Origin: Dyella_A ginsengisoli
Lineage (GTDB): Bacteria; Pseudomonadota; Gammaproteobacteria; Xanthomonadales; Rhodanobacteraceae
Assembly (NCBI RefSeq): GCF_044904665.1
Contig: NZ_JADIKM010000003.1
Location: 558,001 to 622,000, forward strand
Direction of reading: 5' to 3'
DNA length: 64,000 bases
Shown one piece after another: positions 41,798 to 50,057 of the stretch. The notes below the pieces were generated by a model. It saw only the letters and a program-made list of their open reading frames with translations. It searched no databases and had not been told where the DNA came from. Every line of letters begins with the position of its first letter. Position 1 is the stretch's first letter. The translations under genes were made by a program, and so were the position numbers.

Positions 41798-42406
41798 ATG
41801 ATCGACATTTCCGAGCGCGCCCAGCAGCACTTTCTCAAGCTTCTCGCCCAGCAGGGCGGCGATGGTCTGGGGATTCGCCTGCGCGTGGTGGACGCCGGCA
41901 CGCCGGCCGCCAACTGCGAGCTGGAGTTCTGCGAGCGCACGGACCTCACCGGCAACGAATGGATCATCGAATGCGCCGGTTTCCAGTTCTATGTGGAAGG
42001 CGACAGCGCCCGCTGGCTGGATGGCGCCACCATCGACTACGAGCCCAACCTCACCGGCGGTCAGCTCAACATCCGTGCGCCCGGCATCAAGGGCAAGCAG
42101 CCGGGCGCCGATGCCGGCCTGATCGAGCGGGTGCAGTACGTGCTGGAGTCCGAGATCAATCCGCGACTGGCCTCGCACGGCGGTCGCGTGAGCCTGCGCG
42201 AGATCGACGCCGACGGCGTGGTGATGCTGCAGTTCGGCGGCGGTTGCCACGGTTGCGGCATGGTCGACGTCACGCTCAAGCAGGGCGTGGAAAAAACCTT
42301 GCGCGAGCGGGTGCCGGAAATCTCCGCGGTGCGCGACGCCACCGATCACGCCAGCGGCGCCAAGCCGTATTACGAAGGCAAGCAGGGCCGTTCGGCGATC
42401 GGCTGA
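41798..42406 (+). CDS. nfuA: Iron-sulfur carrier NfuA
   Basis: A 202-residue Fe-S scaffold/carrier. The N-terminal degenerate A-type domain (residues 1-95, MIDISERAQQHFLKLL) targets client proteins, and the C-terminal Nfu domain carries GGGCHGCGMVDVTLK, whose Cys-x-x-Cys binds a bridging 4Fe-4S cluster in the dimer. Two-domain layout and length match E. coli NfuA. Terminator follows directly. Confidence 0.97.
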   Translation: MIDISERAQQHFLKLLAQQGGDGLGIRLRVVDAGTPAANCELEFCERTDLTGNEWIIECAGFQFYVEGDSARWLDGATIDYEPNLTGGQLNIRAPGIKGKQPGADAGLIERVQYVLESEINPRLASHGGRVSLREIDADGVVMLQFGGGCHGCGMVDVTLKQGVEKTLRERVPEISAVRDATDHASGAKPYYEGKQGRSAIG

Positions 42407-42425
42407 AGCCAGGCCACGCGCGCAC

Positions 42426-42454
42426 AAAAAAGCCCGCTTGCGCGGGCTTTTTTT
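42426..42454. terminator. Bidirectional intrinsic terminator
   Basis: AAAAAAGCCCGC, loop TTGC, GCGGGCTTTTTT plus T: 12-bp stem, between the convergent nfuA and cytochrome c genes. Confidence 0.92.
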
Positions 42455-42476
42455 GCAGGCGACTCGCCGGAGCGAA

Positions 42477-42827
42477 TTACCTGTCGCCCTGGATATGCCC
42501 CTGCAGCGTGCTGAGCTTGGTCGGCAGGCTGGAGAAATAGGCGGTGATGTCCTCGATGTCCTGGTCGGACAGCGTGGCGGCAAAGCCCTTCATGATGGCG
42601 TTGTTGCGACCGCCGCTCTTGTACTCGTGCAGCGCCTGCTGCAGGTACGCGTTGTACTGGCCGGCGAGGCGCGGGTACTGCGGATCGACGGCGTTGCCGT
42701 CGGCGCCGTGGCAGGCGAAGCAGACCGCAGCCTTGGTCTTGCCGGCCTCGGGATTGCCCGCCGCCATCAGCGAGGTGGACGCGAACGCCAGTGCGGCGAA
42801 CGAAAGCAGGGTGAACGCACGGGTCAT
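42477..42827 (-). CDS. Class I cytochrome c (c4/c5-like, single haem)
   Basis: A 116-residue periplasmic precursor. Signal peptide residues 1-22 (cleavage after SLMA), haem motif CFACHGADG at about residue 36, and a distal Met in the NNAIMKGFAATLSDQDIEDITAYFSSL segment. It would transfer electrons between complex III and terminal oxidases or act in another periplasmic chain. It follows a paralogue 19 bases upstream on the same strand, so they form an operon. Confidence 0.92.
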   Translation of the reverse strand: MTRAFTLLSFAALAFASTSLMAAGNPEAGKTKAAVCFACHGADGNAVDPQYPRLAGQYNAYLQQALHEYKSGGRNNAIMKGFAATLSDQDIEDITAYFSSLPTKLSTLQGHIQGDR

Positions 42828-42846
42828 GCGGAATCCTCTGTACGGC

Positions 42847-43170
42847 TTACTTGGCAAGGCTGGAGAGATAGGCGGCGATGTCTTCGATGTCCTTGTCGGA
42901 CAGACTCTGCGCCTGCGCCATCATCGTCGGGTGGGTGCGCTCGCCGCTCTGGTAGCCGTGCAGCGCATTGATGATGTATTGCTCGTTCTGGCCGGCGATG
43001 CGCGGTACCGGATAGTCCGGGTAGGCATTGGCATAGCCTTCCACGCCGTGGCAACCGTTGCAGGTGTAGACGAGCTTGCGTCCGGCGGCCTTGTCGCCTT
43101 CAGCGTGCGCGCTGCCGATGGTGAAGAGGGCGGCGGCCGCGGCAAGGCCAAGCAGTTGCAGTCGAGTCAT
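42847..43170 (-). CDS. Class I cytochrome c (single haem)
   Basis: A 107-residue precursor with a signal peptide (residues 1-23, ending SAHA). The haem motif CNGCHGVEG is near residue 37, and HPTMMAQAQSLSDKDIEDIAAYLSSL provides the Met ligand. It is a close paralogue of the next gene; the shared DKDIEDIAAYLSSL pattern suggests tandem duplication. The two together look like a split dihaem cytochrome c4. Confidence 0.92.
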   Translation of the reverse strand: MTRLQLLGLAAAAALFTIGSAHAEGDKAAGRKLVYTCNGCHGVEGYANAYPDYPVPRIAGQNEQYIINALHGYQSGERTHPTMMAQAQSLSDKDIEDIAAYLSSLAK

Positions 43171-43309
43171 TGAGTTTTTTCCCACGAGTCCGGCCGGTAC
43201 AGGGCAACAAAGTCGCGGAAGTATAGTCGTTGGCTGCAAGCAGCGACAACAGCGCGGCGCCGTGGCGGCGCGCCGCAGCGGCCGCTTCCGGCGCGGCATG
43301 TTCTTGCGC

Positions 43310-44557
43310 TCAGAACAGGCTCTTGAGGATGTGGATGCCGGCGCTGTACTCGCCGATCAGGGTGCCCACGCTGACCAGGAAGAAGTTGAGCAGGGTGCGC
43401 GCCACCCGGTTCTTCCACCAGCCACTCCAGTGGCCGACCTGGTCGCGCAGCGTCTCGAAGTCCCCCACGCGCGGCTTGCGCACCCACGCCTCGGCCATCG
43501 CGCTGATGCCGCCGGCGGGGATACCCGGGCGGAATGGCTTGATCGGTGCGGCGACGAAGGCGGCGGCAATGCTGAGCGGGTGACCGCCGGCCACCAGCGC
43601 GCCGAGCGCCGCGAAGCCGCCGGTCAACAGCACCCAGTTCATCAGCACCTGGGTGCCCAGCGCGGTGTTGCGATGGAACGCGTAGGCGATCAATGCGAAC
43701 ACCGCGATCACCAGGCCGACCGCCACCCACTTCGGCCAGCGCGCCTTGGGCGGCGTCTGCGCCAGCGTGGCAACGGTGGTGGCGGGATCGTCCTGGCCAT
43801 CGCGCAACTGGGTCGCCAGACCCTTGAGGTGACCTGCGCCGATCACCACCAGCACGCGGCGTTCCGCGCTGGTCGGACTGCGCGCAGCCTCCTCGCGAAG
43901 TCGCGCGGCCATGTAGGCATCGCGTTCGGCGATCAGGCTGCGATAAAGCGGCTCGGACTGGCTGGCGAAGTCGCTGAAGGCGCTCTCCAGCAGATCGCTC
44001 TGCTTGAGCTTCTCGATCTCGTGCTCGGCGATGTCCTCGCGGTCGAACACGCTGGCCAGCAATCCGCCGAGCAGCCCGAAGCGCTGCCAGAAACCGACGC
44101 TGCGCCAGGCGCGCTTGAGCGTGGTGCCCACGTCGCGATCGACTACCCACATCGGCGTGCCACGGGCTTCGGCGCCGTCCATCGCCGCCTTCATCTCGGC
44201 GCCGGGCTGGATGCCGTACTGGTCGGCCAGGCGCTGCTGGAAGGAGGACAGCACCAGGCTCGCCGCCACCATGCCGGCCTTGCCCTGCCGGATCACCTGG
44301 AACAGGTCGGTCTGCCGGAACGCGTCCGGATCGCGCATGCCCTGGGCGCGGCTTTCGCACAGCTCGATCGCCACGGCGTCGAAGCTTTCGTGCGCCAGCA
44401 TGGCGTTGACCGCATCCACGCTTGCACGCGAGACGTGCGCCGTGCCCAGCAGCACGTATTCCACGCCATCGCGCTGCACGCGCTCGATCGGCTGGTCGAC
44501 GAGCGCCTGTGGCAAGGCTTCGCGCAGGGCGTCGGTGGGAATCGCGTCAAGACTCAT
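43310..44557 (-). CDS. TraB/PrgY-family protein
   Basis: A 415-residue protein. The N-terminal TraB domain (residues 30-235) has the family motifs GTAHVSRASVDAVNAML, ELCESRAQGM and the late GAGHLKGL, whose His and Glu may form a metallopeptidase-like site (TIKI family). Four to five transmembrane segments occupy residues 265-415. Enterococcal PrgY blocks pheromone; bacterial relatives in other phyla have no known role. The start MSLDAIPTDALREAL at 44557 follows a purine-rich stretch. Confidence 0.88.
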   Translation of the reverse strand: MSLDAIPTDALREALPQALVDQPIERVQRDGVEYVLLGTAHVSRASVDAVNAMLAHESFDAVAIELCESRAQGMRDPDAFRQTDLFQVIRQGKAGMVAASLVLSSFQQRLADQYGIQPGAEMKAAMDGAEARGTPMWVVDRDVGTTLKRAWRSVGFWQRFGLLGGLLASVFDREDIAEHEIEKLKQSDLLESAFSDFASQSEPLYRSLIAERDAYMAARLREEAARSPTSAERRVLVVIGAGHLKGLATQLRDGQDDPATTVATLAQTPPKARWPKWVAVGLVIAVFALIAYAFHRNTALGTQVLMNWVLLTGGFAALGALVAGGHPLSIAAAFVAAPIKPFRPGIPAGGISAMAEAWVRKPRVGDFETLRDQVGHWSGWWKNRVARTLLNFFLVSVGTLIGEYSAGIHILKSLF

Positions 44558-44654
44558 GCGCGGGGCAGATCCATCAGGGGGAAGTCCAAGCATGGGGACC
44601 GCGCCACGCCCCGACAAGCCGGACCTGCGGCACGGTTCAGCCTGTGCGGGGCGA

Positions 44655-45545
44655 TCAGTCCCGGAATCGCCGGAGCAGGTCGCCGTAGGCGTCGATCCGG
44701 CGGTCGCGCAGGAACGGCCAGATGCGCCGCACGTGCTCGCTGCGCGCCATGTCGACGTCGACGATCAGCAGTTCGCGCGCGTCGGTGCCCGCGCGGGCGA
44801 GGAATTCACCCTGCGGCCCGGCCACGAAGCTGGTGCCCCAGAACTGGATGCCCGAGCCCACGCCCGACGGATCCGCCTCGTAGCCGGTGCGGTTGCACGA
44901 CAGCAGCGGCAGGCCGTTGGCGACCGCATGGCCACGCTGCACGGTGACCCACGCCTCGCGCTGGCGTTCCTTCTCGTCCTGCGCGTCGTTGGGGTCCCAG
45001 CCGATCGCGGTGGGGTAGAGCAGCAGGTCGGCGCCGGCCAGCGCCATCAGGCGCGCGGCTTCCGGGTACCACTGGTCCCAGCACACCAGCACGCCGAGCC
45101 GGCCGACCGAGGTGTCGATCGGCTCGAAGCCCAGGTCGCCGGGCGTGAAGTAGAACTTCTCGTAGAACGCCGGATCATCCGGGATGTGCATCTTGCGGTA
45201 CTTGCCCGCAATCGCCGCCGAGCGATCGAACACCACGGCGGTGTTGTGGTACAGCCCGGTGGCGCGCTTCTCGAACAGCGAAGCGACCACCACCAGCTTG
45301 AGTTCCTCGGCGAGCCGGCCGATCCGCGCGGTGCTGTGGCCGGGAATCGTCTCGGCCAGGTCGAACTCGTCCACCGACTCGCGCTGGCAGAAGTACGGAC
45401 CGTTGTGCAGCTCCTGCAGCAGCACCAGCTCGGCGCCAGCGGCGGCCGCTTCGCGCAGGCCGGCCTCGATCGCGTCGAGGTTGGCATCACGGCTGCCGCG
45501 ATGGGTTTCCTGCAGCAGGGCCACCTTGAGGGTCTTGCGGGTCAT
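44655..45545 (-). CDS. aguB: N-carbamoylputrescine amidase AguB
   Basis: A 296-residue nitrilase-superfamily enzyme giving putrescine, CO2 and ammonia from N-carbamoylputrescine. The Glu-Lys-Cys triad is visible: Glu in VLLQELHNGPYF, Lys in GKYRKMHIPDD and Cys in VLVCWDQWYPEAARL. The FYEKFYFTPGDLGF and PTAIGWDP stretches match AguB. It lies 32 bases downstream of agmatine deiminase, so the pair completes the agmatine-to-putrescine route. Confidence 0.95.
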   Translation of the reverse strand: MTRKTLKVALLQETHRGSRDANLDAIEAGLREAAAAGAELVLLQELHNGPYFCQRESVDEFDLAETIPGHSTARIGRLAEELKLVVVASLFEKRATGLYHNTAVVFDRSAAIAGKYRKMHIPDDPAFYEKFYFTPGDLGFEPIDTSVGRLGVLVCWDQWYPEAARLMALAGADLLLYPTAIGWDPNDAQDEKERQREAWVTVQRGHAVANGLPLLSCNRTGYEADPSGVGSGIQFWGTSFVAGPQGEFLARAGTDARELLIVDVDMARSEHVRRIWPFLRDRRIDAYGDLLRRFRD

Positions 45546-45577
45546 GTCGTCAATCCTGTGTCTTGGAACGTCGTCGG

Positions 45578-46615
45578 TCAGTCGACCAAGCCGGCCGGCA
45601 GCTGCATGGTGATGCAGTGCAGGCTGCCGTTCTGCCAGATCAGCGGGCGACACGGCACCTGCACCACCTCTCGGCCGGGATGCGCCTCGCCGATGATCCG
45701 CGCCGCCGCGTCGTCCGCGGCGTCGCCGTAAGCCGGCACCAGCACGGCGCCGTTGACGATCAGGTAGTTCGCGTACGACGCCGCCAACCGGCGGCCCTCG
45801 TCGACGATCGGCTTGGCCCACGGCAGCGGATACAGCGTGTACGGTCTGCCGTCGGTCGTGCGCAACGCGGCCAGCTCGCCGGCCATGCGCTGCAGCTCGT
45901 CGAAGTGGGGGTCGCTGGCGTCGTCGCAAGCCTGGAACACGATGCGATCGCCGGGCGCGAAGCGGGCGAGGGTGTCGATGTGCGCGTCGGTGTCGTCACC
46001 TTCCAGGTAGCCGAAGTCCAGCCACAGGATGCGCGAGGCATGCAGGCTGTCGCGCAGGATCGCGCTCATCTCCTCGCGCGACTGTTCCGGGTGACGCTGG
46101 GTGAGGCAGCGCCAGGTGGTTAGCACGGTGCCGGCGCCATCGCTTTCCACGCCACCGCCTTCCAGCGCCCAGTCCACGCGCTTGTGCGCGGCGTGCCCGA
46201 ACACGCCGGCTTCCACCAGACCGGCGACCAGCGCGTCATCCTGCTCGGCGCCGAACTTGCCGCCCCAGCCGGTGAAGCGGAAATCGGTGAGCTGGAACTG
46301 TCCCGCATCATTGCGCAGCGTCAGCGGGCCGGAGTCGCGCAGCCAGGTGTCGTCGTAGGGAAGCTCGACGAAACGCACGCGCGCCAGCTCGGCGCCGGCG
46401 GCGCGGATCAGCTCTTCGGCATGCCCGCGCACCGCAGCGTCCGGCACCACGATCACCAGCGATTCGAACCGAGTCACCGCAGCGGCCAGCGCGGCGTACG
46501 TGGTTTCGACGGAAGCAAGGCGCTCGGCCCAGTCGGTGTCGGCATGCGGCCACGCAATCAGCACCGCGGCCTGCGGTTCCCATTCCGCCGGCAGGCGCAG
46601 GGTGGAGTCGTTCAT
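45578..46615 (-). CDS. aguA: Agmatine deiminase AguA
   Basis: A 345-residue guanidine-modifying enzyme that turns agmatine into N-carbamoylputrescine. Diagnostic residues: PYDDTWLRDSGP, WALEGGGVESDG, GYLEGDDTDAHIDTLARF with the catalytic His, and the nucleophile Cys in NGSLHCITMQLP near the C-terminus. ATG 46615 is preferred to ATG 46630, which lies 15 bases upstream; both are possible. Operon with aguB. Confidence 0.95.
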   Translation of the reverse strand: MNDSTLRLPAEWEPQAAVLIAWPHADTDWAERLASVETTYAALAAAVTRFESLVIVVPDAAVRGHAEELIRAAGAELARVRFVELPYDDTWLRDSGPLTLRNDAGQFQLTDFRFTGWGGKFGAEQDDALVAGLVEAGVFGHAAHKRVDWALEGGGVESDGAGTVLTTWRCLTQRHPEQSREEMSAILRDSLHASRILWLDFGYLEGDDTDAHIDTLARFAPGDRIVFQACDDASDPHFDELQRMAGELAALRTTDGRPYTLYPLPWAKPIVDEGRRLAASYANYLIVNGAVLVPAYGDAADDAAARIIGEAHPGREVVQVPCRPLIWQNGSLHCITMQLPAGLVD

Positions 46616-46715
46616 CGGGGGAGTTCGCACGTCGGAGAAAAACAGACGGCGAATTGTAAGGCACCGGGGATGCCGTTGACGTGGCCCCGGGCACGTGTCC
46701 CGGGGCCGGTGGCGA

Positions 46716-47057
46716 TCAGTTCATCGCGGACGGATTGGTGTTGTTGCCGGCCGGCGTGTTGAGCACGGCGTGGATCACGTGGTTCTTCTCGAAGTACACG
46801 ATGAATTGCGCGTAGTCCCAGCGATTGATCACCGGATGCTTCGCACTGTCGCCGCCGCGGGGGGCGAGCTTGCGCTGCGGCGCGCCGTAGCGCTTTTCCA
46901 CCTGCGCCATGCTCATGCCGCGAGCGGGCAGGTTCATGCCCTTCTCCTGCTGCACGCGGTGGATGAGCAGGTTGTCGCCACGGGCGAATGCGGGAGCGGC
47001 GGCAAAGCCGACCACCAGCAATCCGAGCAAAGCCAGGCTGAAACGATGTTTGGTCAT
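46716..47057 (-). CDS. Small secreted protein, BamE/SmpA-like, hypothetical
   Basis: A 113-residue precursor with a signal peptide (residues 1-25, cleavage after AFA). The mature part has GMSMAQVEKRYGAPQRKLAP and the strands WDYAQFIVYFEKNHVIHAVL, a pattern like the BamE/OmlA fold (MSxxxVxxxxGxP, then YxxxxVxFxxxxV). No lipobox cysteine, so it is periplasmic. Function unknown; not clearly in an operon. Confidence 0.65.
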   Translation of the reverse strand: MTKHRFSLALLGLLVVGFAAAPAFARGDNLLIHRVQQEKGMNLPARGMSMAQVEKRYGAPQRKLAPRGGDSAKHPVINRWDYAQFIVYFEKNHVIHAVLNTPAGNNTNPSAMN

Positions 47058-47218
47058 GATCCCCTCTCCCCACGAATGCGTCTGCCGCGTCGTTTTAGCA
47101 GAAGCCATCGCGCTTAGCCACGCCGTTTTGCGGCGTTTGCGATGGGTTGGGCGTTCGCCACCGGCTATCATGTCCGGCTGCGGGTGCGCGACGCGCCCGG
47201 AACGGAACTGTTTCCCGC

Positions 47219-49129
47219 ATGATCGCCTTTCGCCACTTCGCCCTGCGCCGCGGCAGCCGCCTGCTGCTCTCCGACATCGACCTGGTCATCCAGAGCGGTT
47301 GGCGGCTGGGCGTGATCGGCCGCAACGGCTGCGGCAAGTCCAGCCTGTTCGCCGCGCTGCAGGGTCAGCTCGAAGGCGATGCCGGCGAGCTGGACATGCC
47401 GGGCAAGCTGCGACTGGCCTCGGTGGCGCAGGAGACCCCGGCACTGCCCGACCTGGCCATCGACTACGTGATGGGCGGCGACGAGGAGCTGGCCGCCGCG
47501 CTGCGCGACGAGGCGGAAGCCCAGGAGCGTGGCGACATCGAGGCGATGGCGCGCGCCCACCACCGCATCGAGGAGCTGCACGGCTACGACGCCCGCGCCC
47601 GTGCCGGCCGGCTGATGCACGGCCTGGGCTTTTCGCCGGACACCCACGAGCGCACGGTGCAGGAGTTTTCCGGCGGCTGGCGCGGACGGCTGAACCTGGC
47701 GCGCGCCCTGATGTGCCCGTCCGACCTGCTGCTGCTCGACGAGCCCACCAACCATCTCGACCTCGATGCCGTGCTGTGGCTGGAAGAGTGGCTGCGCCGC
47801 TACCAGGGCACGCTGCTGATCATTTCGCACGATCGCGAGTTCCTCGATGGCGTGATCACCCACACCCTGCACCTCAACGAGGGCAGGGCGAAGCTCTACA
47901 CCGGCAACTACAGCGCGTTCGAGCGACTGCGCGCCGAGCAGCTGCGCCAGCAGCAGATCAGCTTCGAGCGCGAGCAGGCCGAGCGCGCGCACCTGCAGTC
48001 CTTCATCGACCGCTTCAAGGCCAAGGCCAGCAAGGCCAAGCAGGCGCAGTCGCGCATGAAGCGGCTGGAGAAGCTGGCCGGCACCGAGGCGGTGCGTGCC
48101 GAGCGGCCGTTCAATTTCAGTTTCCCCCAGCCCGACCGCGTGCCCGACGCCATGCTGCAGCTGGGTGAGGTGCGCGCGGGTTACCCGCTGGAGTCCGGTG
48201 ACGGCTTCTCCACCGTGCTGGACAACGTGGGCTTCAGCATCGAGGCCGGCGACCGCATCGGCCTGCTCGGTCCCAATGGCGCGGGCAAGTCGACCCTGGT
48301 CAAGACTCTGGTCGGCGAGCTCGAACCCTTGGGCGGCGAGCGCAAGGTGCACAAGGACCTGAAGATCGGCTACTTCGCCCAGCACACGGTGGAGAGCCTG
48401 CTCGCCGGCACCAGCCCGCTCGATCACCTGCAGGCGCGCGCGCCCGGCGTGGCCAACCAGGTGCTGCGCGATTTCCTCGGCACCTGGAATTTCCCCGGCG
48501 ACCGCGCGTTCGAATCGGTCGACGGCTTCTCCGGCGGAGAGCGGGCGCGCCTGGCGCTGGCGCTGATCGCCTGGCACAAGCCGAACCTGCTGCTGCTCGA
48601 CGAGCCGACCAACCATCTCGACCTGGAGATGCGCGAGGCGCTGGCCGACGCGCTGGCCGACTTCGACGGCGCGCTGGTGCTGGTGTCGCATGATCGCCAC
48701 CTGCTGGGCATGGTCTGCGACAGCTTCTGGCGCGTGGCCGACCGCGTGGTGGAACCGTTCGATGGCGACCTGGACGACTACGCCAAATGGCTGCGCTCAC
48801 GCGGCGCTGCCAACAAGAAGGCGGGCAAGGCGGCTGCGCCGGAGAAGCCGGCCGCACCGATCGAGACGCCGGAGGATCGCCGCCGCAACGCGGCCGCCCA
48901 GCGCGATGGCGACAAGAGCTCGCGGTCGCGCGTGAAAAAGATCGAGACCCGCGTCGCCGCGATCGACGTTGAGCTGGGCAAGCTCGAGGCGCGACTGGCG
49001 GACCCGGCCACCTACAACGGTCCCACTGCCGAGCTGATGAAGCTCAGCCAGCAGCAGGCCGAACTGCGTCGCGAGAAGGAAACGCTCGAAGCCGAGTGGC
49101 TCGAACTGTACGAGCAGCTCGAAGCGTGA
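47219..49129 (+). CDS. ABC-F family ATPase (YheS-like translation factor)
   Basis: A 636-residue soluble protein with two ABC domains: Walker A GRNGCGKSSLF and GPNGAGKSTLVK, ABC signatures FSGGWRGRLNLA and FSGGERARLALA, and Walker B LLLLDEPTNHLDLD in both. The inter-domain arm (ALEKxRAEQLRQQQ-like coiled coil) and the C-terminal coiled coil (VKKIETRVAAIDVELGKLE) are those of YheS/Uup. ABC-F proteins bind the ribosomal E site to rescue stalled translation. ATG 47219 is chosen because the fold starts there. Confidence 0.93.
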   Translation: MIAFRHFALRRGSRLLLSDIDLVIQSGWRLGVIGRNGCGKSSLFAALQGQLEGDAGELDMPGKLRLASVAQETPALPDLAIDYVMGGDEELAAALRDEAEAQERGDIEAMARAHHRIEELHGYDARARAGRLMHGLGFSPDTHERTVQEFSGGWRGRLNLARALMCPSDLLLLDEPTNHLDLDAVLWLEEWLRRYQGTLLIISHDREFLDGVITHTLHLNEGRAKLYTGNYSAFERLRAEQLRQQQISFEREQAERAHLQSFIDRFKAKASKAKQAQSRMKRLEKLAGTEAVRAERPFNFSFPQPDRVPDAMLQLGEVRAGYPLESGDGFSTVLDNVGFSIEAGDRIGLLGPNGAGKSTLVKTLVGELEPLGGERKVHKDLKIGYFAQHTVESLLAGTSPLDHLQARAPGVANQVLRDFLGTWNFPGDRAFESVDGFSGGERARLALALIAWHKPNLLLLDEPTNHLDLEMREALADALADFDGALVLVSHDRHLLGMVCDSFWRVADRVVEPFDGDLDDYAKWLRSRGAANKKAGKAAAPEKPAAPIETPEDRRRNAAAQRDGDKSSRSRVKKIETRVAAIDVELGKLEARLADPATYNGPTAELMKLSQQQAELRREKETLEAEWLELYEQLEA

Positions 49130-49142
49130 GGTGCTCCGCGCG

Positions 49143-50057
49143 ATGAGTGACTCCGCACCGCTCGAACTGTGGCTGCCGGCGCTGGCGCGCTTCGCCCCCG
49201 ATCACCCGCTGCGCCTGAGACTGGCGCGCGCCGATCGCCTGCCCGACGGGCCGCGCGGCTACCTCGCCGGACTCTCGCATTACTTCGGCAGCGACGGCAC
49301 CGGTCTGCCCGCGGCGGCGCTGCTGCGCGAGCACGCGTCGCACGATGCCGGCGACGTGCCGTGGCTGTGCGCCGATCCGTGCTGGGTGCAGGCCGAGATG
49401 AACGGTGCGCGCCTGCTGGCCTGTGGTCAGCTCGGGCTGTCGATGGAAGAGGCCGAGGCGCTGGCGGCGCCGCTGCGCCCGGTATTCTGTGATGCCGGCA
49501 TGCGGCTGGAAGTCACTGCTCCCGATCGCTGGCAACTGCAGCTCGCCCCCGGCACGCCGGTGCCGGCCTTCGCCGCGCCCGAACAGGCGCTGGGCGAAGA
49601 CCTGTTCCAGCATCTGCCACAAGGTGCCGAAGGCAGGCGCTGGCGCGTGCTGATCAACGAGGTACAGGTGCTGCTGCACCAGCATCCGGCCAACGCCGAG
49701 CGGCGCGTTCGTGGCCTGCCGCCGGTCAACAGTCTGTGGCTGTGGGGCGGCGGCCGTTTGCCGTCGCGGGTGGCCGCCACGCATTCCGCGGTGATCGGCG
49801 CGGATCCGTTGCTTGCCGCCCTGGCGGCGCGGGCCAACGTGCCGATGACCTCACGCACGCACGCGTCCGTCCTCGGCGCCGCGGTCGGCACGCTGGTCGA
49901 CCTGCAGGATCTGCCCGTGGCCGAGATCGAGCAGGCGTGGTGGCCGGTGATTGATGCCCTGTTGCGCCGGCAGGCCGTGCAGCTGAGCTTTGCCAGCGGC
50001 GAACGCTGGCGGCATCGCCCGTGGCACCGCTGGCGGCTGTGGCGGCGCACCCGGTGA
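49143..50057 (+). CDS. RpfE-like protein (phosphoglycerate-mutase-related)
   Basis: A 304-residue protein resembling the RpfE/phosphoglycerate-mutase-like proteins of xanthomonads: ELWLPALARFAPDHPLRLRLARAD, GLSHYFG, LCADPCWVQAEMNGARLLACG and LPPVNSLWLWGGGRLP are typical. Catalytic function is unknown. It overlaps recJ by 4 bases (GTGA), the arrangement found in Xanthomonas and Xylella, where rpfE maps to the DSF signalling locus. GTG 49131 upstream is a poorer start than ATG 49143. Confidence 0.8.
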   Translation: MSDSAPLELWLPALARFAPDHPLRLRLARADRLPDGPRGYLAGLSHYFGSDGTGLPAAALLREHASHDAGDVPWLCADPCWVQAEMNGARLLACGQLGLSMEEAEALAAPLRPVFCDAGMRLEVTAPDRWQLQLAPGTPVPAFAAPEQALGEDLFQHLPQGAEGRRWRVLINEVQVLLHQHPANAERRVRGLPPVNSLWLWGGGRLPSRVAATHSAVIGADPLLAALAARANVPMTSRTHASVLGAAVGTLVDLQDLPVAEIEQAWWPVIDALLRRQAVQLSFASGERWRHRPWHRWRLWRRTR

